Positions 22,748 through 64,000 of a stretch of 64,000 nucleotides of DNA are shown here, in pieces. The stretch comes from Heterocephalus glaber. Its lineage: Eukaryota > Chordata > Mammalia > Rodentia > Bathyergidae. Location: the NCBI RefSeq assembly GCF_000247695.1, contig NW_004624781.1, positions 4,416,466 through 4,480,465 of the forward strand, read 5' to 3'. Both the position numbers and the translations under genes were made by a program. The first letter of the stretch is position 1, and each line of letters starts with the position of its first letter. The notes under the pieces were generated by a model. It was given only the letters and a program-made list of their open reading frames with translations, made no database searches and had not been told where the DNA came from.

Positions 22748-22922
22748 GTATAAAGGAGCTGGGTATGGTGGCACATTCCTGTCATCCCAGCTACTTGGAA
22801 GGCTGAGGTAAGATGACAAGTTCTAGTCCTGCCTGAGCAACTTAGGGAGATCTGTCTCAAAAAAAAGGGCTGAGGATGGTAGCTCACTTCTCCCAGGGTT
22901 CAATCCCTGGTGCTGCAAATAA
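22748..22922 (+). repeat. Dimeric B1+ID composite SINE, plus strand
   Basis: A B1 unit ('gctgggtatggtggcacatt') is linked by A-rich sequence to 'gggctgaggatggtagctc' and 'gggttcaatccctggtgc'. Confidence 0.8.
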
Positions 22923-24540
22923 AGAGAAACAAACAAACAAACAAAAACCCCTAAAGATGCTTCCAAAAACAAGTGGTCAAGTCATGATGCTTTTATGCTC
23001 TCCTTAGTGGGGGTTTGGGCTCCAAGTCATCCTCTTTGGTCCTTGTACACTGGTGTGAGCTATGTGCTTCTGGGTAGCAACGCTGGATGAGCACACATCT
23101 CTACATTTGATTGGTTGTTTTTGTTTTTGTTTTTTTGGATTGGTTGTTTTTTGAAAGAATTATTCCTCTGCAAAGCCACTGCCCTCCCCCTCATCATATT
23201 GCTAGCAGTATGGTCTCAACTGTGGTTAAAATTTAAGTTTTAAATGAGCATTTACCATAAATCTCAGGACTCTTGTGTAATAGGGCTTCTACACACCATA
23301 TCGATTTAATGTATTTGGGATGATGAGTTCTGTTGTAAAACCACCTTAAATAACATCCCCAGAAATAACTGGACTCAATGGCAAAAGAGGTGTTTTGGAG
23401 TCCTGTGTATTTTAAAAACAAGCCAATACAATTAAAACTTTCCACACACCCAAATGGCTTTATGCAAGATTAACAAAATCTGATTATGTAAGCTAAGACA
23501 AGTTAATTACTTATGCAAAGATGAAATGACTTAATTTTTAGTTTGTATTTCCCAGCTACTTAAAGAGTAAACATTTGTCAGTTTTCAGAATTCCACTTAC
23601 TTTATCTGAAAGAACTGAAGGATCAGAATGCTTAGTTGTAAGACTTTACAGGTTTTGCAATCCATCAGGTTGCAATTTTAGGTACTACAGTTTCTTCCCT
23701 AGTGTAAGCCCCTGTTTTAATTCCTCCTAAACTTTTTATGCTGAAGTATGAGAAAAAATATGAGAAAAGGAATAAAAAAATGAAGTATGAAACCGTTATC
23801 AGTGTTACATAATAGTATTTTAAATTTCCAACATACATACTGGCTTACCTCTCCTTGAAAAACAAATACAGCGTATCAAAAAAGAAAAACTACCTTGGGG
23901 GTGTGTGGAGGAAGTATAGACATGGAGAAACAAGACAATAAAATAGTGTTGCGTGACAAAAGAAAGTGAAGACGTCCTGTTTGATGACACTCTCAGTGAT
24001 TTATTAAAGGCCACAGGCAGCCAACTGAAGACAAGACAAGGTCCTACAGCTGGCCAAAAGTTGGTAACCAGAGGGAAACAGGGCTTTAAGGTTTTTTTTT
24101 TAAAAAGAAAAAACTGTGATAAAAAATCCCCAAAACAAAGCAAGCAAACCAAAAAAACCTGAAGAATGTGTTCCACTAGAGCCTCCTTGGCAGCTCAGAT
24201 CGAACCAAATGACTCAGGTGGAGGATTAGAATAAACTCTGCGCCGTTCTTTCACGAGGTCTATAGAGCCCATAAATTATGTTTGGCTCAGAAAAAACATC
24301 AGGCGCTATTAGTATAGCACCTTTCTCTTCCACTTTAATATTCTACATATTCAGCAACAGTTCTTAGCCCAGGGGCTTCCTGTATCGCCTAAACACGATC
24401 CTGGGTGCCTCTGGGTGATCGCTCCTTGCAAAGTGGCCCCCTGTGACAGCAAAATGAAATCCCCCTCGGTAGAGCGAGGGGCGAGGCCGCGCTAAGTCAC
24501 CCAAAGGTTGAAGTACCTCGCTTTTATTTACTTATTTATT
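22923..24540. other. Upstream flank of ANP32A, AT-rich, no gene seen
   Basis: Few repeats are recognised from 23150 to 24540, the longest SINE-free stretch before the promoter. Low repeat content next to a promoter could reflect constraint. Confidence 0.45.
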
Positions 24541-24546
24541 CTGGAG

Positions 24547-24560
24547 GCGGCGATGGCGGA
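24547..24560 (+). promoter_or_regulatory. YY1-like motif at the 5' edge of the CpG island
   Basis: 'cggcgatggcggag' holds the GATGGCGG core typical of YY1 sites in CpG-island promoters. It is about 770 bp upstream of the coding start, so it could belong to an alternative upstream start. A second, inverted site is at 27968-27980. Confidence 0.35.
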
Positions 24561-25048
24561 GGCCGGGCTCGGACGCGGCTGGCGTGGTGGTTGGGGTCGC
24601 GGCGGAGGTGGGGGGCAGCCGCGTTCTCCCAGCGCGACTCCCCGAATCCAGTCTACCCACCTTCCCCTTCCCAGGCCCCGCCCCCGCCCCCGCCGCCGCG
24701 GCTCCCGATCGGCCGCCACCGCCGACGCCTTCCGCAGCCAGGCCCGCGGCCCCCCGAGCCTCGCCAGGCGGGGACCGACCCGACCCCTCCAGCCGCGCCC
24801 CTCCCCCGCGGGAACGCACCTGCGGGCCCGCCCCCGGCCGAACGCCGAGGCCAGGCGGCTCGGCCTTCGAGGTACCGTGACCTTCCCTTCCCCCGCCATT
24901 TCGCCCACCCTCTGCGCTCAACCGGCGGAGCCGCTGCCGCCGCCACCACCGCCGCCGCGATCCTCCGCCGCCCCGAAATCTAAAGGGCTCAGTCTCCAGC
25001 ACCACAACCAAATGGCTGAGCCTCCCAGGCCGGCTGCGCAGCCCGCCC

Positions 25049-25053
25049 ATTGG
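25049..25053 (-). promoter_or_regulatory. Inverted CCAAT box 1 (NF-Y type)
   Basis: ATTGG sits in the context 'gcccgcccattggaccc', about 270 bp before the ANP32A start codon. It is paired with a second copy 34 bp downstream. Confidence 0.6.
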
Positions 25054-25082
25054 ACCCTTCCTTCCCACCCGCCGCCACCACC

Positions 25083-25087
25083 ATTGG
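25083..25087 (-). promoter_or_regulatory. Inverted CCAAT box 2 (NF-Y type)
   Basis: ATTGG lies in 'accaccattggctgatg', a close match to the extended NF-Y consensus (CAGCCAATGG on the minus strand). The 34-bp spacing from the first box is typical of tandem NF-Y promoters. Confidence 0.65.
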
Positions 25088-25321
25088 CTGATGTGCGGAC
25101 ACTCTCGGCGGCGACTGGCTGGAGCTGCTGCCGCTCGTCCGCAGGGCCGCAGATCCCGCCTCCACGGTGATCAGGTTAGTGTGCGCCGCGGGTGCTGGGG
25201 GCTCGAGAACCAAGCGGAGCTGGTTGAGCCTTCAAAGTCCTAAAACGCGCGGTCGTGGGTTCGGGGTTTATTGATTGAATTCCGCCGGCGCGGGAGCCTC
25301 TGCAGAGAGAGAGCGCGAGAG

Positions 25322-59394
<34,073 letters not shown>

Positions 59395-59537
59395 GTGGAA
59401 TCACCTATTTTGAAAAAAATTCCTATTGTGATTTGACTGTTTTTACCCGTATCCCCTCCCCCCTCCAAATCCTGCCCCCCGAAACTTATTTTTTTCTGAT
59501 TGTAATGTTGCTGTGGGAACGAGAGGGGAAAAGTGTA

Positions 59538-59575
59538 CTGGGGGTTGCGGGGGGAGGGAGGGTGGGAGGGGGTGG
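59538..59575 (+). other. G-quadruplex-prone tract in the 3' UTR
   Basis: A run of at least five G-tracts of three or more ('gggggttgcggggggaggg', then 'gggtgggaggggg') ends one base before the proximal AATAAA. G-rich elements near poly(A) signals can affect cleavage through hnRNP H/F. Confidence 0.6.
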
Positions 59576-59581
59576 AATAAA
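59576..59581 (+). terminator. ANP32A: Proximal polyadenylation signal AATAAA
   Basis: AATAAA lies 182 nt after the stop codon. It is directly preceded by a G-rich tract (about 59540-59575) and followed by a T-rich run and 'tttgtgtctgatttttgt', which fit a downstream U/GU element. Confidence 0.7.
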
Positions 59582-60111
59582 ATACTATTTTTACTGCCAC
59601 TCTTATTTTTTTTTTCCCCCTCCTTTTTCTTTGTGTCTGATTTTTGTCCCTGTAAATGCAAAATAGCTGAGTACACGCCAAGTGAGCATTTGTCCTTCAC
59701 TCTCAAAGAGGATGGCTTGCGGGTCTCTTGTATTTCCTGGTATGTCCCATGTCCCTGGAAGTGGCTGGAAGGCCAGGGCTGGCCTCAGTCTGGTTACTCA
59801 AAGCCCAGGAGGGGCTGAGCACCAGCCCCTTTAACTCTTGCTTTGATTCACATGATTTCTGTTTCTCTCGGCCTGCTAGAGGCATCCGACGCCCTGGTTT
59901 GTAAATAGCGACCTAAAGGTGTGTTTTGGCACCGCTCTGGGGACGTTCCCCGTCTCTCATCCCTTTCCCCTTCACGGATGGTGGTGGGCTTCGCTCTACA
60001 GAGAGGATTCCGATGTTACTCTTGGGAGCTGAAAACGGCAGGCTTATGAGTTACAAGTAAAAGGGGTTTGCAAATGATAATTAAAAGAAACCCTCAAACT
60101 TCAACCTCTTT

Positions 60112-60117
60112 AATAAA
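60112..60117 (+). terminator. ANP32A: Middle polyadenylation signal candidate AATAAA
   Basis: AATAAA in 'ctctttaataaaaaac', about 720 nt after the stop. The downstream 'cttgttctgtaaaat' is only a weak GU element, so use is uncertain. Confidence 0.35.
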
Positions 60118-60518
60118 AAACTATCCTATCTTGTTCTGTAAAATATTAGATGCTTTGTTTTACAAAAATGACAGGAGAATTCTTCCACGTGTACTCTTGG
60201 GCTTAGAACATTTTTACAAACCTAAGCACGGGGGAGATGTCGCTGCATGTCGGCTGGGTTTTTTTTTCATACACCCGAGCACGGAAAAACTAACGCAGAA
60301 TTGTATTTTCTTACCTAGTGGAGATCCGAAATGACTGCAAATTCCTAGTGAATGTACAGGTTTGCATTTGTGTCCCTCTCCTGGATCGCTTTAGAAGTGA
60401 TGTGTTATTTCCCAACCCATGTTTCATCTGTATAAAAGATCATCTGCACCGGTTTTTCTCCTGCCCCTCAGAAAAGCCAAACTTTGAGTTTTATGTCTGT
60501 TTGTCATTGATAAATTTC

Positions 60519-60524
60519 AATAAA
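60519..60524 (+). terminator. ANP32A: Distal polyadenylation signal AATAAA
   Basis: AATAAA in 'tttcaataaatctttt', followed about 60 nt later by the GT-rich stretch 'ctggggtgtgttcctg'. It is probably the main 3' end of the long transcript. Confidence 0.6.
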
Positions 60525-60545
60525 TCTTTTTATACAATTTTTGGG

Positions 60546-62317
60546 GGATGGCTTCTTTGAGTCCAACAGGCCCTTCATTGTTCTGGGGTGTGTTCCTGAC
60601 AAACTGCTAGCTTAAGAAGGAACTTCATTTTTGCCTGATGCAACAGTTTTAGAAAATATGTAACCTGATGGTAAATTAGGATGCTTTGGGTTGCAAAGCA
60701 AGATTTGGTGGCATTATTTTCATTCAAAGCTACATTCAAAAAACTTTAAATACATAAAAGCAACAAAACTATCAGCAAAAAACATCAGACCAACCTTCGA
60801 ACCTTGAATCTCTGAATCTCTTTCATTGTTTGGTATTTTCCATACTGTAAAAAGAATGTATGCTTAAACTCAGGAATATAAAACAATTTTTTTCACAAAC
60901 CCCGAGATTTACATATGGTGTACTTTGTTACTCTTTTAACTTACCACAATCATTTGTCGTCCTGCACACTTGGCAAACGCAAAAATCCTAAATAGCTTCA
61001 CAAAAGTCTATCAGCTGTAATCTGACTTGCTCGGTAACTGTGTGGTAGATATTTCTGATCTACCTAATGGATAAGTCCTTGGTCACTGTTGTGTCTGTTG
61101 TGCTCTCAATAGAAACTCTTAGGAGTAAAGTAGAGCGTAAGTTCTCTTACAAGGCTCAAGTGCAAGTTTCCACCGTGTTTCCCAGAACGTTTATATCAAT
61201 TCACTAAACTTGACTGTACGGGCACACTATTCACTCTCAGCCTTACAGCCTCGAGCCCCATGGCCAGTCCCTAGTTTACAGTGTCTTATGGTCACTGTGT
61301 GACCCCAACAACCAAGATGCTCCCAAGAGCACCTGTGACCCACTCCACCCCCAGTCAGTGCCCTGGCAGCTGCTCCTGGGGACCCCTGCCTAGAGCCCCA
61401 GGCCTAGGACAGGAGGGGGCCTCCTAGGCGGGCTGTGCCAGGCACAGGATGCTGAGGCACCAGGCAGGCTTGTTCTCTGCCTCTCAGGGCTGGGTGAGAT
61501 TGAGAGAGCAACTGGTTGGCCCTCACTTCTCCATGAGAGCTTTTGGGACCAAATGACTCCATAGATATGAAAGTGAGTATTTCCAAATGCAAGCTGGAGT
61601 AGGTGACAGTCACAGGTGATGCTGATGGACTCGGGGAGGGAAACTATTGTGCCACTCATATCAACTTCGAGAACGGTAACCGAAGCCCATTTTACAGATA
61701 GACAGGTTGGGAGGAAGTAGGGGAGAGCCAGGTCTGCAGGGCCACATCCATCAAACCTAGTCAAGAGTGACAAGAAGCAGATCTTTGTCAAGCCACTGCA
61801 CGTGCCCAGCCCAGGCTTGGGTGCAGCGTCTTCATAACCACTGAATCATAGCACCTTGTAGGCTCTGTCACCTTGCTACACAGATGGCCAGCAGGGACTC
61901 ACCAAGGTCATGTGGCCATGAGAAAGCACATCCCCATGAGATGCCGACCATGTGTGTCTGGCTCTGGCGCCCACCATCTTTTCCTTGCCTGCTCGCCCCC
62001 TGCCGCCTGCCACCTGCCCCCTGGCCCCTGCTCCCCGATCTGTAGCCTCCTGTGCTGGGAGGCAGCAGGGCTGCAGTCCTCAGCCTTGGCCTCTGTGGCT
62101 CTGGGGAGAGAGGCTTTGCCACCCTGCTGGCAGAGTCCTTGGAAACCACACAGTGCATCCTCTTTCTCTAAGTGGCCAGAGGTGACTGGGAAAACCCCAG
62201 AATCATGCAAATCAAGTTCCAAAACCTTGTGTTCATGCTAAGGACAAGGTGCAAGGCTGCTCAGGCCATCAAAGACATGCATATCGGAAAGGTGTCACTT
62301 TTTAACCCCCATTTGGC
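60546..62317. other. Intergenic sequence downstream of ANP32A
   Basis: 60600-61250 is repeat-free and AT-rich and might be extended 3' UTR or conserved non-coding sequence. A MIR-like relic lies near 61650-61770 ('cattttacagatagacagg'). No gene is recognised; open frames near 61390-62241 lack family likeness. Confidence 0.45.
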
Positions 62318-62500
62318 AATGCTCGGAGTAAACCCAGGGCCTTCACACTGTACTACATCCCCAGTTCTTTTTTTATTTTTATTAAGTTTTGAGACAGGGT
62401 ATCATTAAATCGCTAAGTTGCCCAGGCTGGACTTGAACTTGCAATCCTCCTGCTTCAGGCTCCCACAGTGCTGAGATGATGGCGTGTGCCAACACCTAAA
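62318..62500 (-). repeat. Dimeric B1+ID composite SINE, minus strand
   Basis: The ID complement ('gtaaacccagggccttcac', 'ctacatccccagttc') is followed by a T-rich linker and a B1 complement ('gttttgagacagggtatc'). Confidence 0.75.
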
Positions 62501-62522
62501 AGATGTCACTTTAAAGAAACAA

Positions 62523-62645
62523 TGTGCAGCAGGCATTGTGGTATGTGCCTGTAATCGGGTGCTTGGGAAGCTGAGGTGGGAGAATTGTGAGTTTGAGGCC
62601 AGTCTGGGCTGCATTACCAAGACCCTGTCTCAAAAAAGAAACCAA
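62523..62645 (+). repeat. B1-like SINE, plus strand
   Basis: 'gcattgtggtatgtgcctgt' to 'accctgtctcaaaaaag'. Confidence 0.8.
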
Positions 62646-62884
62646 AAACCAGAGAGTAACATGAAACTTCAGGGTTTAGATGCAGATTCTCTGGTCAGAT
62701 TAAGCCCATGTGACAGCCCCCTGCCAGTGAGAAGACCTTCACCGAACAGGGACAAACTGTTCCTAAACCGAGAGAGGAGGTGCACAAAAGAAACAGACCT
62801 AGAAGAAACAAAACCTTACAGAGTGGAAATAAAGTCAGCATAAGATAAAATGCAAACACAACTTTCATAAAATAAGAAAGAAAT

Positions 62885-63010
62885 CAGCCGATCCAACCCT
62901 TTTCTTTGACAAACGAGGAAATAAAGACGCAGAGATAGCATTTGGCCAAGGTCACAAAGCAAAGGAGTGGCGGAGCCACGCCTGGAACCCAGGACTCCTG
63001 TCCAGGGCTT
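62885..63010 (-). repeat. MIR relic, minus strand
   Basis: 'gacaaacgaggaaataaaga', 'ggccaaggtcacaaagcaaa' and 'ctggaacccaggactcctg'. Confidence 0.75.
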
Positions 63011-63127
63011 CCGCCATGGTCCTGAGCCCCTACTCAGCATATGCCGCAGATCCACTGCCATGTCTGGCCCTCGGAGAGGTGTCACAACTCACCCAGCTAA
63101 TGAGTGGCAGGATAAGGCTCAGTCCTT

Positions 63128-63222
63128 GCCAGGCATGGTGGTGCATGCCCCAATCCCAGCACTTGGTAGGCTGAAGCAGGATCACCACAAGTTCAAGGCC
63201 AGCGTGGTTCCCTGTCTCCTGG
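63128..63222 (+). repeat. B1-like SINE, plus strand, truncated
   Basis: 'ccaggcatggtggtgcatgc' to 'aaggccagcgtggttccc'. Confidence 0.75.
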
Positions 63223-64000
63223 TCCTTGTCCTCTGTGTTTGCAGTGCCCAGCAGATGGGGGCAGGGCTGAGCCATTCCCTTTGTCCCATTTGCTGACTGG
63301 CAAAGGCTGTTTTTATCCTGGTTCAGAGACCCATTGTTGGTGGCTGGAAGGGTCCCATAGCAGGTCCCTACAGAGCAGTGCTGGACAACAGCAGCCAGAC
63401 ATCCCTCCGTGGCCCTTGACAGCCCGTGTCCAGAGAGAGGGCTGGACATGGCTGGGCAGACAGGGACAAGTCTGAGGCTGACAGAGCCTCCAAGGGGCCA
63501 CCAAAATGCCAGCTGAGGCCAGGTGGGGGAGAGAGCCAAATGATGGGACATCCATCTACCATCACTGCGACTGAGGGAGCTGATGTGGGGATCTTCTGTG
63601 GATCACCTGGCAGGCATCCACCAGTTCCTCCCGTGTGGCGACGTCACCTGTAGACCACTGGAAGGACCCATGTGGAAGTGGGCCATTCTCCACGCCTGAA
63701 GTTGGATGGGCTCCCATGTTACCAGGTAGCCTGCTTCTAAAAGTGGCTTGCCAACTGAACGTTACCGGGTTCTGGGTTGCTCGTCTTTCCTTCTGGAGAT
63801 TCCAGGTTCTTCTCATCTCCAACAAAGCACTGAACAAAACCAGCAAAAAGCAGTGGCCAAGTTTATTCGAGAAAGTGAAAGTGAAGAGTAGGGGAGAAAC
63901 TGGCTCTGCAGAGCAAGCCTGGGCTGAGTAAAGACAAAAAAGAGGGTAAAAGAAAAAATAAAAGTACACACTGCGTCTGGGAAACACAGCATGGGCTAGC
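63223..64000. other. Intergenic sequence at the window end
   Basis: No repeat or gene recognised. A 141-codon minus-strand open frame (63562-63987) has no family likeness. Confidence 0.4.

Larger units (their letters stand above)
24900..25321 (+). promoter_or_regulatory. ANP32A: ANP32A core promoter and 5' leader
   Basis: This is TATA-less, very GC-rich DNA directly upstream of the start codon. It holds GC-box-like tracts and two inverted CCAAT boxes. The transcription start cannot be fixed from sequence; I place it around 25100-25200. From 25170 to the ATG I see no upstream ATG. Purine-rich 'agagagagagcgcgagag' abuts the start codon. Confidence 0.7.
59395..60545 (+). other. ANP32A: ANP32A 3' UTR
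   Basis: It begins right after TAA and is nearly free of repeats, which supports it being transcribed UTR. It contains a G-tract just before a proximal AATAAA, then pyrimidine and T-rich stretches, and ends at a distal AATAAA near 60520. The exact cleavage site is inferred. Confidence 0.75.

Noticed and set aside
25271..25321. N-terminal extension of ANP32A from an upstream TTG
   Set aside because: TTG is not a usual mammalian start, and the ATG at 25322 gives the known N-terminus and full 249-residue length.
61390..62241. Open frames downstream of ANP32A as a possible next gene (CORO2B in human order)
   Set aside because: No coronin-like sequence and no splice-consistent exon. By memory of human gene order the next gene lies farther away.

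Overview
This window is mammalian nuclear DNA, most probably from a rodent. It is AT-rich and repeat-dense, with a single GC-rich CpG island. It carries tRNA-Ala-type ID SINEs (A box near 'tagctcagtgg', B box near 'gttcgatcc', ending 'ggtacc' plus an A tail), B1-like 7SL-derived SINEs and dimeric B1+ID composites. That SINE set suggests a non-murid rodent, with squirrel-related and beaver-related lineages as the candidates. The species guess is weak and rests only on the SINEs.

The only protein-coding gene I can support is ANP32A on the + strand. Seven coding exons lie at 25322-25375, 52972-53121, 53321-53443, 55509-55707, 56834-56931, 59016-59079 and 59333-59394. Joined, they give 750 nt, or 249 codons plus TAA, with every intron GT-AG and the frame kept across all junctions. 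The 249-residue length equals that of human ANP32A as I recall it. The protein is a leucine-rich-repeat acidic nuclear phosphoprotein: a four-LRR head and capping region, a long Glu/Asp tail, and a KRKR motif near the C-terminus.

Layout. 1-24.5 kb is intergenic. It holds an old L1 piece, minus-strand L1 fragments (two bounded by perfect target-site duplications), MaLR-type LTR pieces, a pair of mariner-type relics in opposite orientation, and many ID/B1 SINEs. 24.5-28.5 kb is a CpG island with the ANP32A promoter, two inverted CCAAT boxes and exon 1. 25.4-53.0 kb is the 27.6-kb intron 1, with SINEs, MIR/L2 relics, microsatellites and one small GC-rich candidate regulatory block. 53.0-59.4 kb holds the compact exons 2-7. 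59.4-60.5 kb is the 3' UTR with three AATAAA signals. 60.5-64 kb is intergenic with SINE and MIR relics.

I found no undescribed multi-gene system. The best items for a second look are: a 41-bp insertion matching only the 5' half of an ID RNA, with a 14-bp target-site duplication, an L1-endonuclease-type site and no A tail; the oppositely oriented mariner relics; an ID tail that grew into an AT/AC microsatellite inside its own target-site duplication; a ZNF143/THAP11-type motif in an isolated GC-rich patch upstream; and an in-frame cryptic splice donor in the acidic-tail exon. SINE and L1 boundaries were read by eye and are accurate to about 10 bp, except where target-site duplications fix them.
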